A DNA stretch of 64,000 nt from assembly GCA_024305405.1 (NCBI GenBank), contig JAKNDB010000107.1, positions 4,448,501-4,512,500 on the forward strand, given 5' to 3'. The notes beneath the pieces were generated by a model. It made no database searches. It was not told the origin of the DNA and was given only the letters and a program-made list of their open reading frames with translations. Origin of the DNA: Dirofilaria immitis (taxonomy: Eukaryota; Nematoda; Chromadorea; Rhabditida; Onchocercidae). The position numbers and the translations under genes were made by a program. Shown here in pieces: positions 52,213 through 64,000 of this stretch; position 1 is the first letter of the stretch; each line of letters begins with the position of its first letter.

Positions 52213-54536
52213 TATAAAATTATAAAAGTATTCAAATAACTCATTGATTACGGTTAATATTTCATATAAAATATATTTTTAATTTTTGATCAAATAATTT
52301 TGACTTATATTTATAAAAATATATGATTTACTTTAGTATGTTTAGAATTTATGTATTATATTCTGAATAATATCATATGAATTAATTAGCATATTATATT
52401 CATATTTACAATTATATTTCACAAATATCGAACTTATTGAAAATTTGTTATCAGTGATAGATAATCATTTAATTCATCATATCTATCTCATTGATTTCCA
52501 TTATTAAAAATATTTATATGGAATGCCAATTAATAAATTAAATTTTCCAAAAAATAAGCTTTAATCTTTTAAATAATTTTATTATTTTGAAATAAACTGA
52601 AAGTATCAAAGTGAAACGATTTTGAATATCGGAAAATAGAATTCAAACTATTTTCTATATTTAATGAAATTTTTTCATTTATAAAATACATTTTAGAATA
52701 GTTGATTGATACTATTAGAAAATATATAACAAAACTAGTTCAAATCAAAACGAAGGACGATGATTTTTAATCGTTCTGGCATATCAATGGTTTTTGTAAG
52801 AAAAAATAGAATTAAACACATTTCAGGTTTTGTTTTACGAAATATTTGTTAATCATTGGTCAGTAAAACAACAATTAGAAATACAAATTGAAAATTTAGG
52901 CAAAATAAAAATTGAAACATTGGAATTTATTCAATTAAATGAATAAATTTGCAAGGAAAGAAAAATGAAATAAAAATTTTGAATGATCCGAAACTAATGA
53001 AAATTTATTAATCAATTAATCAAAGTGAATTTTACTAGTCAAACAATCAAACTTTTTAAACTAATTTTGATTCATCTTATAAATGCAAACGAAATTGTGT
53101 CAAACTTTTCACCGATAAAAGATGCGCAATTTTTGCAAATACCAAACCTTGAAATTTTTACACAAAATAATTGATTTTTATTTGGCCCTTGAAATTCTTT
53201 TATTTTCTTATCATTAAATATGATTTTTAATTGAATAAATTCATTATTGAATATAACTTAAATATCAACTGAAGTGAAATTTAAAAAGGAAATTATTTCT
53301 ACAATCATTAAAGTAATTTTTATTCATTTTCCTTTTTGCATATATTTTAAATTTAAATAAGTTTAACATTAAATACATATTTTTATGAAAAAAAGGAAAG
53401 ATAGATTTTTCAAATATTTTTCTATTTAATTATCATATCATTCTTTTATCGCACAAATTTGTCAATATAAAGTATTGCGAAAAAAGATGACATTGTACAT
53501 TTTTATTTTCCTATCAAATAAATTAATTGCATATATATACATATTTTGTATTATCGTTCGATTTATAAATGTTATCTCGCATCCAATCAAGACGATAATA
53601 GAATACTACTAATTTAAAAAATTAATTAAAAATTAGTAAAAACAAGCATCGAAAATTTTGTTTTTAATGTTCTAAAAATTTAGATTTACTAATATAATAT
53701 TTTTAATTATTATTTTAAATTCAGAAAAAGGACTAAGTTTCTTATAATCATGATATTATATGATTTTTCTTTTCTTCTTTATTCAAATTAAATTTAGATT
53801 GATCGATAATAATTATTATACCTCATTATAAATCATATTCAAATTTTCTTCCACTAAAAAATTTTGCAAAACATTAAAAGTGCAAAAAGAGGATACACAA
53901 AATATATATTTTAAAAAAGATTTAAAAAGTATCCATTTTATATTAAATCTTCGTGATAAGATGATTGGCTAAATAACATATGATTAAGAAATTTAAAATT
54001 TGATTAAATACATAATGTATTCTCAGAAATTTTTCGCGGATAATTAATTATCGGATAAGCAAAAAGAAAGGAATGATAATAAAATGACAAAAATATAAAT
54101 TTGATTTATTTATTTAAAACAAATTTTTTTCATTTCATTATTTTGCATTATTTTTTTATTATTAATGGCAATAAACATGTTTACCATGTAATTGAAATGA
54201 AAAAATAAATAAATTTGGAATAACTGATAAAATAATTGTACACAAACAAACATTTGTGATAATATTTTCATTAGAAAACTGAATAAATTTAATTAACTGA
54301 AATAAAATTATCAAATTAGAAGTGAAATTTTACTAAAATTTTAAAAAATTTTTTCGTTTTTTCAATGCAATGAAAAAATAAATGAACTATTGCATTACGT
54401 AAACAAGTAAAATATGATTCAATTTGAAAATAATATAGTAATGAAAAAAATTGGAAAAAAATTTCGCTACGTTTATTCACAATATAATAATAATTATAAA
54501 GATGACAACTAATAATAATGGTTAACGATAACGATA

Positions 54537-54650
54537 ATAATTATTATTAGTAACAATTACCACTATTAATAATGATGATGATAATAGCAGCAATAGTAAT
54601 AATAGTAATAATAATAATAATGATTTTGAAGATAATAGTAATAATAATGA
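54537..54650. repeat. Interrupted TAA/TAG/GAT microsatellite
   Basis: A run of AATAAT, GATGAT and AGTAAT words. The minus-strand open frame over it (54566-54865) ends in a Tyr/His run made by the repeat and is not taken as a gene. Confidence 0.8.
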
Positions 54651-55357
54651 TATTCATCAAAAATGTTCGAATAAATGGGATAAAAGAAAGAGAATAACAA
54701 AATTTGGATATAAATGTTTATCACAAATATAATATTAAAAATACTGTCAATATATAGTCGGCAATTATGGCAGCTATTATTGTATAATTTTAGTAATATT
54801 TTTACTGAAATTAAAAAGCGAATATATCGCAAAGAAATTTTATGTGCGGTGAAAACGATTTTCAAATAAATTTGCTCAAATAATAGATTTAAAAAAGTAA
54901 TCGCTTTTTTCCTTTTGTCTTCGAAAGTTAATCAGAACAAGATGGTTGATAAAGAAAATAAAAAGAAAAAAATGAGAAAAAAATAAAAATTAAAGAACGA
55001 AACAAATGAAATAAAAAAGATTAGTTATATCATTGCTTTTAGATAAAAGTTTAAAAGGTATTATCTTATCATCATTGCACTATAGTTGAAAGAGAAATAA
55101 ATGATAAATTATTTCCCATTTTTTTATCTTTTTAACCGATCTTACAACGCTATTTATTGGCCATCGATCGTAGGATTCGTAGTTTATAATTGATTTAATA
55201 TTAACGAAAAAAGATATATGATATTTTTACATTTCCGTTTCGTTCTATTTTAAAAATCAATCGCTCATTCAGAAAAAGCCGAGAAGATATTTGAACTTTA
55301 TAAGGAATTGCATCAACAATTTATGAATTATTTCAATTTCAATCATGATCAATCATA

Positions 55358-55459
55358 TCTACTTATATTTGTTGGAGTTATAATATTTTCTTCTATTGGA
55401 ACTATATGAATATTAGTAAGTTTATTAGCAATTTTTTTTATTATTCATCGCTAGAAAGA
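55358..55459. repeat. Dispersed repeat, copy B
   Basis: TATATTTGTTGGAGTTATAATATTTTCTTCTATTGGAAC... to TTCATCGCTAGAAAG, matching copy A at 45466-45570 in order and orientation. No coding capacity or terminal repeats are evident, so the class of element is unknown. Confidence 0.7.
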
Positions 55460-57569
55460 AAATAATAATAAATTACAACATTAAAAATAATGCAAAAGAA
55501 TGAAATATTTTAGAATAAATCAAAATTATGAATATATTTCAACTGAAATAATTCTTACTCCTACAAAAAGTATGCAAATTAATTCATTTCAAATTGTACT
55601 TTCATCTGGCATTTTTGTTTAGTTTTTGGAGAAAAAGTAAGAGAACAAAATAAAACTATTAAAATTTTTTAATTCATATATAAGTGATACAATAATTTGA
55701 ATAAATTGAATGCTTGAAATTTGATTTTAAAAATTCTTTTTTCCACTTCTACACTCGCAAACTTTCCATAATTTCTGTCGCATAGCAAAAAAAAACGATA
55801 TAAAACTGAAATTAGCGAAGAGGTTAGAATAATTGATAAATTTTTTTATGCATTTTTTCGCACATAGCTATTTTAGGCCGACCGATTGAGCGATAGTAGT
55901 TTCCCATCTTTTAAATTTCTATAGTATATTAATTAACATTAAGCTAATTAATAAGAATTGTTGGAACAAGAACACGTCATTTTACAATCCCATAAAATAA
56001 GCAGAATTCCTCATTTCATCTTATTCTATCTTAGTTTTTCTAAAATTACTTTTCTTCGCTTTTCAATTATTCATTCTATCAGGTTTAAATATTTTTGATT
56101 AAACTCTACCTTTTTAAAGACAAGTTAACTGATAGTCTAGACTAAGATAATTTATATATGTGAAGCATGTTTACTTTCTTGGCTATGGTTTATTAAATAT
56201 TTAATTTGATTAATGAAACACTGAAGTACACCATTAATAATACAAACATTAACTTCTTTATTATTTAATAAATAGTGTTTGATAAAAGATCTTCATGTAA
56301 ATAAATCAAATATTGAAATAATTGATAAGTTTTGCAGGAAGACGAGAAAAATATTAATTGATAAAGCAAAACTTGCAATATTATGGTATATTATATTACC
56401 ATGATTTTTATCATCATTAATATTTACAAATACGAAATCAATCGATAAATATATTATCATTAATTACTACAATTTTAGAATAATATAAATGAAACTTCAA
56501 TTTCATATATAATCCATCCTTATATATGAACAAGAGGATTGTTACAGTTTAGGATTACGTTTAATTACTGAACTGAATAATATTTCTTGTTTCATTGTTA
56601 AATGAAAAATTCCAATGCAACAGATTAAAAATCCCTTCGATTATTTAGATTTTGTTAAATAATTGTGTTTATATGATTAAACTGTTTTATCGAATCTGTA
56701 ATGGACTGTTATCATGTCTCAGTAAAAGTTGTTAAGAATTAATTTCGCAATATTAAAATAAAGTTAGGGTAAGGAACTATTTATGTTTGTTTATTTTGCA
56801 TCTACATTCGCCAATACTGTTATTATTATCATAAATCCAATTTTTGATTAAACATATTCCTTTTATATTTTCAATGACTATTATTACAACGCAATATATG
56901 TGGTCTAAATTTTCGTTATATGCGAAAGTCTCAGTAATCGAAATTCAAAAATATTTTCAACTTTAAACAGTAATGAAAAAATGAAAATTTAAAGCAAGAA
57001 AAATTGTTGGCACAATTATATTCATTAATGAGTAAATTAATTATCACGACCACGTTAGTTGTTATTGAAATCAAAATCTTTAAGAATCAAATATAAATCA
57101 AGCTCCACCTTAATTTTTCTTCGGCAAGTAGGATTATATTATTGAAATTGGAAACTTTGAGAATTCATTCGTCATAATATAAAAATATATTTGTAAATGA
57201 AGACACGAATAATACTAACAATAAAATATAAACGAACGAAATGAGAACATATATATGAGCTATTTAGCAGATAAGAATACATACCAATACGTATATAAAT
57301 GAGGTAGAAACGATAAACTAAAACCAGTTTAACGAGTTTGCTTTTTATCAATTCACAAGATTTTTCCTCTTTTTTTCCTGCAAATACAATAGCATTCAAG
57401 ATTAATTTAATTTATAAAATAATTTGCCTATCAAACGTTATAAATATGTTATCAAGGTAGTATCTCTGATTTTATGAATTAATTATGCTGAATTCCCTAC
57501 TGCACTTCTAATTTCATATTAAATATAAAAGGCAGCAGCATAAAACAACAAGGATTCTACGCAATTATT

Positions 57570-60500
57570 TCAAAGCATTTTCAAACAAATAGAAACAGCT
57601 TCTGACAATAATTGACGATTTCCTCGATTTGAGCTATTAATAACCGTACGAAAACCATCATTTTCAATGCATACAACGGCGCCAAGACTATCCTAAAACA
57701 CATCAAATAAATACAGAAGTGGATAAGGAAAATAGTTATTCAAAAGATTAAATTATAAACTATGAACACTCAAAAAATTCTCGTATTCCACTCCCTTTTA
57801 TGTCTATCCGTTTGAAAATATTTGATTATAACATTAAATCTAAAATATACAAATAAAACAATAAAAGCTTACAAAGGTAAAACGAACAGTTTCATTAATT
57901 TGATCTTGTGAATACTTCAAATTCATCTGAAAACATCAAGATTGAAGAAATGTATGATAGAGTATCAACAATTAATAGAACTATTTGATAAATATTAAGG
58001 TTGCGTTATCGTTCACTAAAACTCACGTCAATAAATATGTTATGAAAAACGCAATACTGCTGATAATTATTCCTCTTAATTTATATTTAAATTGAAGTAC
58101 AAATAATTCACTGAACTGCATAACGCAAAAAACTTGAAAACTTTCCCATTTGATTGACGGAACTGAAATCCTAAGCGAAACGTTGCTGACTTTTGAAAAC
58201 AAAGTGAACTTACTTTTGTTAAAGTTTGAGCAAATATTTCGGGATCAAGTTTCCCAACAAACAAGTTTCTAATTTTTGCTTCTGTGTCCGGCTGAAAGTG
58301 ACAAAACTAAAGTAAAAATTTCTGAAAATAGAAATTTATATTGACTTAGTAGTAAAACTTACATTAAGCTCCAGAATATTATCATATACCGAAAGAACTC
58401 CTTTAAGTAACGAAAGTCCAACATCACTATGATCGTGATGCCCACGCAATTCAATGCCTCGAAGAGTCTAAAACGGTAATATTAATCATAATAAAAAATG
58501 GACCATGTCTATGATTATCCGACTCTCAACCTATTGCAAAATTTCACTACAAGTTTAATGTAAATGGTAAATGCTCCAAAATCTTTTTGAGAGCATAGAT
58601 TTTTAATTAGGATATCAGTTTCGCTTCTAGATACGTTAACTTTCATTAATATAGTTGTTTATGAACAATTTTTGAATCATTTTCTCTTTATTCTTAAAAC
58701 GTAGCTGAGAACAAGCAGAACAAATGAATTTAATTATCGAATAAACGAATTTAATTATCAAATATATACACATATAATAACAGAGACTCGTTTGCAAAAA
58801 TAAATTAATTCAAACAAACAAACAAACATACGTCTGGATGTAGACGAACTCGTTTTGTTTTTGTTGTCGAAGGTATTGTAAAAGTATCGCCATAACGAAA
58901 AGTAGCTCGCGCATTCTACAAAGAAAAACTTAACTTACTCTTGAAATTTCATTACAAATCGGACTTAACTCAATATAAAAAAAAAAATTAAGAAATAAAC
59001 CCTTTGCATTCAAAACTTTGCATATTTACTGCCACGATCATTATGATTTCAATTTCATATTCTGCTATTAATGTAAGTAAGATCTGATTACGTAATCAAA
59101 TGAAATAATTTAAGAAGAAAAAGCATTACATATGCAATAACGAAATCTGTACGTTGCGATGAATTTGATGGTGGTTGCGCATAAACTTCAGGCATAACCA
59201 AAAGCTTTGGTGCTAAATCCGGTAATATAGAAGGATTAAGTTGTGAAAAATCCAGTCTTGTTTCAATTGGAAAGAAAAAGCACGTATCGAAAGTTTTTCA
59301 TATGGTCCATACACATTTTGAATTGGATAGTCAGGATCTAAAATAAAGTTTTTTAATGGGAATCTCAAAATATTTAATATGCAATTAACATACAGTCTAA
59401 TTAATTAATGCCTTTATAATAAGTGATCAAACATTGTGAATTATTTAAAGGATGTGATACAGAACACAGAAAATTTAAACGAATCTTGCTTAACTTTTTC
59501 AAAGGATTAAATCAAAGAATTCAAAGAATAAATCAAATAAAGTTTCACCTGTCATAATCAGTGCATTCTTTGAATCATTTCCCACATTTCCAAAAAATGT
59601 ACAGCATTACCGATTCGCAATGAAGGATGCCCAGTAAAAATAACACATGGAGTTCGCATTTGTCGACAGAAATTATCATAAATATTATCGTAAACTTTCA
59701 AGCGACCATTTCTTGACATCTGAGAAGTGCGGTTTTTAGAATCTGATTAAATCAGCATAAACCAAGCATAAAATTAATGCTTTGCTATATATGGAAATAG
59801 CACTTCATTAAGAAAGATACCTTTTTTATTGATATAATAAAACGAAAATTATGGATAAATGAAACGTAAAATATGACTGATACTTGAAAATTCTTCTCGT
59901 CAGTCTAGCTTAACATTTTAAAGAAAAAGATACCAATCCATGTTTAAATGGCTCTTCTGGTATATTCACCATATTCTGCTTCTTTTCAGACAACCATTCG
60001 GCATAAATATTTGAATATGCTAAAGTACTCTCGGCAACTGGTGAAATGAAATATACAGGAACATCTACTGGTACATCATGCTATAAACAGTCTCCTTTAA
60101 TAAATCAAATTCAATAAAAACAACATATTTTCTCGAAATACATATTTTTCAAAAAAATTCTGAAATTACTCACTGAACTAGTTAATCATATGCAGTAATT
60201 TTGCATCGAAATAAAACATAAATTTTTAGACATGCATTTTAACTTAAATATATAAATCGCATTAACTACCGCTCAATAAATGATAGTTTGCATCTTTCCA
60301 TAATTTTCTTCAATAATTATCTGGAAATGTCTACAAAAAGTAATACTAACTAAACAGAGCTTGCGTAAACCGTACAGAAAGTCCCAAAAGTAAGTTAATG
60401 TTTGCAAATTTCTCCAAATAAATAATAGAAATTTGAAAATTATTAAGATAATTCTACCCAATCATGTAAATTATTTTACCTGATCTAACTGCATAGAAAT

Positions 60501-63500
60501 AACTTCAAGCAAGTCATATAATACACCAGTCGGACAAATCGGCATCAAGACACAACCATTCCTTTTAAGTGTATCAGCGATAACAGCAAATGCATGGCAC
60601 ACCTTAGTTTTAAATTTAAAGAAGGAAAGCGGTAAAAACATCTAAGGATAGAAAAATATTTTCTTTTAATTAAAAATTGCTAGATTTAACACATGAACCA
60701 TAATATTTACAAACATTCTATTATATCAATCCAGTAATTTTGTGAAAATGTTGAAACAAAAGATTTTGAACATTTACAAACTTTTTAAATTTCTACAAAG
60801 CCCTCATCATTTTATAATTATTATTTATATGAATCCATTAAGTCCATTCGTTATATTTTATATAAAGGTAACACAAAATATTTAAAAGAAAACATATTTA
60901 TTCCAAGATATTCTATGAAAAAAGTATGATTTACTATTATCATATATTAATAATAATTGCTTTCTCTTTTATTTCTTTTCGATCTCCTTGAATCATGCTT
61001 TCATCCAATTTTCATTCGACTGAATTATTATTTCTATGCATTGCCAGAAACCAAACAATAATTCATTACAAAATTTGGTCGGTTGTATACCATCAGCTTA
61101 GAATATCGTGCATTGAAGATAATAACAAAACTCCTTACCGATGTCTCAGGGTTGTGCTCTGGAAAGCGACAAATGGAAGTTAATATAAGAGCATCACAAC
61201 CACGAAGTTGATCCCATTGAACTGGTTTTGTATGTGAATTCCTTGATGATGTTGCTGACAAATAACCTATCTTGAAATATCAAAAATATTTTCAAAACAT
61301 ACATAATCACGTATGCTATCAAGAAAAATTAGTGGAAAAAAATTATGTTTTTATAACACCGACATAATTTTTAAAAAAATTATATAACTGCAATACTACA
61401 TCGCTAGTTGTGCTCTGGAAAGCGACAAATGGAAGTTAATATAAGAGCATCACAACCACGAAGTTGATCCCATTTATTTTAGACAGTTAAAATTTTTTAA
61501 ATGAAAAATTAGTGGAAAATAAATATCACATGAGCAACAGTCTGATAAACATATGTAATATAAAAGTAAACGTTTTGAAATGAATACACATTTTTCATGC
61601 ATAACTAATTACATATTAAATTTATAAGGAAAATAGGTATTGGATTTTAAAGCAAAATACAAAATAATGTAAAATAAAATCAGATTTTCGAAAAACATAC
61701 CTTTTCATGCTCGGTACGCACAATCCAATTACATGATCCTATTGAATAACCACTTGAATATGCTGCAATAGTTGCAGCACCGTGAATGTTCTATAAAATG
61801 ATATCGTATTAACCATTTTCAAAATGCGTAACATCCAAAATCCTATTCTAAATTTCATCAGAATGACAAAAATTGCTTTAGAACATCTAGTGCATGCTCC
61901 TATCAAATTATATATTACGAACCGCCTAGTAATATCTAGTAATATGCTTATATGACAGCATTTAATCTTATCATTATTTGGAACATATAATATTTAATCC
62001 AATCATTATTTGGAATCATAACATTTAGTCCAATCATTGTTTACAATATCAATCCATTATGAATAAATAGTTCTAGGCATAAACATAACATGTTCTCAAT
62101 ATATTGGTTGCATATGATTTCAACCTTTCACAAAACCTGCTCTGAATAATTTTTTCACATTGTATTTAAAAGACTATGATGCTTTAAAAATATTTTAGCG
62201 AATCCTCTCTTTGGATCAAATTTCATTAGAAATTTTGTAAACGTACAATAGATTCTCGAAATGATATTCGCTGCACTTTTGTTAAACAATTTTCCATTTG
62301 CTCACGGCTATAAAATGGTCTCCATTCACGTGGATCACTTGTCGGAACATTAGGAAAATTCCTAAAAGCAGAAGTGCACGGATTTATGATGAAACGAAAC
62401 TAATTTTGTTCCGATATCAAATAAATATTTCTTCAGTGTTACATAGAGTTGATTATCATATATAATACCCTAAATACTTCAGAAAAAGAAATTTCGTTAA
62501 GTGAGGGATCTCAAAGAACGGTTCAAAGATACTGCATGAAAACATGTGGAAAAGCAAAAGAAACTTGTGAAGAACATACATGAACAATGAAGGTTTTTTC
62601 CATGAATGATCTCGTTCCTCCCGATCAACTCGGTCAAAGAAATCGAGCAATTCTTCCATGACTAATCTTGAAAAATTCATTAATTAATAAGAACTATATT
62701 ATACTGCTCCTATAATCTACATCAATTGCTCCGAAAATCATCAACTTTTTGATTTTCTGTTTTCATCACAAATAATTTTAGTGACCAAAATCATATGCTC
62801 TAAATTTAACCCAAATAAATAATTATAAATCATTTATTGATTATAATATACCTTCCAAGTTGAAGTGTCGGATCAGTTGCATAAACAACACCAGCAAAAT
62901 TTGTTTCTTCCGTAAAAACGGCAACGCGAGAAGAGACATCCAATTTGACACCAATATCGCATCCACAGAATTCATTGATGTAGAGCAAATCTACAAAGCT
63001 GTAGTTTTATCGAGACAATCAAAAATTGATAGTAAAATATTAAACGAATGAACAATAACACAGAAATGACATAGAAGAAGTCAATTTTAGCAGTAAATAA
63101 TGCGATTACTGACTTAAAAGAAAAAGGAACCTGGGCAGGATGAACTTCAAATGGCCCATCAACAAGAATATGTTCACCATATCGTTTAAGACATTGTTTT
63201 GGAGCATTTTTGGATGTACTGGTAAATTTGAAAAAGTTTACTGAAATTCGAAACCTTGAGTTCCTTAAATATATTAAGGAAGAAAATATTAGTATTAGAA
63301 AAAATCATCCATGCGACAAATATCATTCGGGAATAATGTAAATAATATATGTATCCCAACAGCGAAAAAACTTTTTAAAATAAATAAGTTTCAAAAGCTT
63401 TATTTTAAAAAAAGCAAGATGAATCAAAACTCAAAATTTGACCTTTACAAAGTGCGGATGGAAGGAATGAAGAAAGGGCATCCATATCAACAGCGCAATC

Positions 63501-63785
63501 TAGCAATATGCATGCCGACGACCACTTTAGCAATAAACATGGCCGATACGGTTGAGATGATAATGGTATCTACAAAGAAAGATGTGAATTACAGAGTGGA
63601 AAAGATTTGCATTACTTTACAATCCCCTTAATTCCCCAAATAAATAATTTTTGAAAATCTAGAAATTTGAATTCAACTTAATTTCCGGGAATTTATATTT
63701 AATATTATCTATATCTTTATTCTTTTACAGAAATAAAACTCATACCAATAATAATGACTAATAAATTAATACTCACTAATTGCAT
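57570..63785 (-). CDS. ints-9: Integrator complex subunit 9
   Basis: Seventeen minus-strand exons: 63785-63777, 63569-63443, 63240-63131, 62990-62852, 62666-62580, 62361-62247, 61790-61701, 61270-61139, 60602-60480, 60080-59934, 59719-59549, 59337-59130, 58915-58832, 58467-58363, 58291-58214, 57926-57873, 57692-57570; about 634 aa (human 658). INTS9 is the inactive metallo-beta-lactamase/beta-CASP partner of the INTS11 endonuclease, which cleaves snRNA and other nascent transcripts in the nucleus. Matches to the human protein run its whole length: PYRPCLLLKW, LLDCAVDMDALSSFLP, VDAILVSN, VVYATDPTLQLGR, SSGYSIGSCNWIV, MPICPTGVLYDLLE, PVYFISPVAESTLAYS, CVIFTGHPSLRIG. The HxHxDH zinc motif is absent (SNWMSLLALPF), as usual for INTS9. 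Three single-base losses are inferred: A-run 62914-62918, CCC 59581-59583, A-run 59275-59279 (plus-strand letters). With these allowed for, every junction is in phase, so the gene is probably functional. Confidence 0.94.
61151..61218. repeat. 68-base direct repeat, exonic copy (ints-9 exon 8)
   Basis: This segment of ints-9 exon 8 (which on the minus strand encodes WDQLRGCDALILTS and flanks) is found again at 61407-61474 with no difference that I can see, same orientation, 256 bases away. Confidence 0.93.
61407..61474. repeat. 68-base direct repeat, intronic copy (ints-9 intron 7)
   Basis: Identical copy of 61151-61218, inside the intron between exons 7 and 8. The flanks do not match, so neither the exon 8 acceptor nor its donor was copied with it. 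It could be a recent templated insertion or an assembly artefact. Confidence 0.93.
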
Positions 63786-63856
63786 AGTATCAGTCTTTTC
63801 CGATATTAAATGCTACTTTTTATTGGTTTCCCGTAAATTAAAGATCTGAAAAAAAT
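63783..63856 (-). promoter_or_regulatory. Leader exon and TTTTTTTCAG acceptor of ints-9
   Basis: On the minus strand TTTTTTTCAG ends at 63846, 61 bases before the ATG at 63785. It is a strong 3' splice site with no upstream coding exon visible, hence a candidate spliced-leader addition site or the end of a 5'-UTR intron whose donor lies beyond the part I can interpret. Confidence 0.5.
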
Positions 63857-64000
63857 TAAATATCACCCATCGACAAGCGTTGTTAATAAAATTTACGTAC
63901 AATACGCCACACTTTCATTTCGAACAAATTCCATTTTTCAAAAGATATTCCCTATTTTCAAAATTTCATAAGTTTTAGCGCATGCATATGTATGTATAAT
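63857..64000. other. Right edge, upstream of ints-9
   Basis: Too short to assign; probably promoter or neighbouring intergenic sequence. No element recognised. Confidence 0.4.

Larger units (their letters stand above)
50215..57569. other. Intergenic stretch between the reductase and ints-9
   Basis: 7.3 kb without a supportable exon. It should hold the reductase promoter at its left end and the ints-9 3' end at its right, but no element stands out. TTA/TAA microsatellites and the second copy of a dispersed repeat are listed separately. Confidence 0.5.

Noticed and set aside
54566..54865. 99-codon minus-strand frame ending in Tyr/His runs.
   Set aside because: Produced by the TAA/TAG microsatellite and flanking A+T-rich sequence.
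63311..63631. 106-codon plus-strand frame.
   Set aside because: Antisense shadow of ints-9 exon 2; the minus strand carries the conserved INTS9 N terminus.
47169..63785. Operon joining ints-9 and the reductase, both on the minus strand.
   Set aside because: 7.3 kb separate them, far beyond the short spacing of nematode operons, and ints-9 lies upstream with its own complete end.

Overview
The window looks like nuclear DNA of a parasitic nematode, most likely a spirurid or filarial-type worm. It is very A+T-rich, its genes are split into many short exons by introns of roughly 100-600 bases with GT..TTTCAG/TTTTAG borders, and long stretches hold only simple repeats. The organism is inferred from this style and from the proteins; no species marker was seen. 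No rRNA, tRNA, CRISPR array, complete transposon or bacterial gene was recognised.

Layout. (1) 1341-11052, plus strand: a decayed class II (GH38, Golgi-type) alpha-mannosidase with most exons recognisable, but with in-frame stops, frameshifts, a lost splice acceptor, a missing middle section and an internal exon duplication. (2) 11053-32313: a 21-kb stretch without a supportable gene, holding tandem duplications, minisatellites and purine/pyrimidine foldback tracts. (3) 32314-36757, plus: a type II membrane protein with a Thr/Ser-rich stalk and a C-terminal fibrinogen-related domain, nine exons, about 442 aa. (4) 41256-42642, minus: a small four-helix membrane protein, four exons, unrecognised. 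(5) 47169-50214, minus: an extended short-chain dehydrogenase/reductase of the dihydroflavonol-reductase/3-beta-HSD-like group, eight exons, about 384 aa. (6) 57570-63785, minus: Integrator subunit 9 (ints-9), 17 exons, about 634 aa, apparently complete and including a 9-base first coding exon.

The genes are far apart, mostly 4-20 kb, and show no operon spacing or shared pathway. Integrator 9 acts in nuclear RNA 3'-end processing, the reductase is probably metabolic, and the fibrinogen-domain protein should face the cell exterior.

A pattern runs through the window: three otherwise well-preserved genes each carry single-base losses inside short homopolymers (at least six sites), and a fourth is off by one base at one splice junction. 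Integrator 9 is normally an essential single-copy gene and all its splice phases fit once these bases are allowed for, so I read the losses as likely assembly errors rather than decay. The mannosidase differs: it also has stop codons without any length change and a destroyed splice site, so I call it a pseudogene. The other notable finding is an identical 68-base copy of part of ints-9 exon 8 lying in the adjoining intron.
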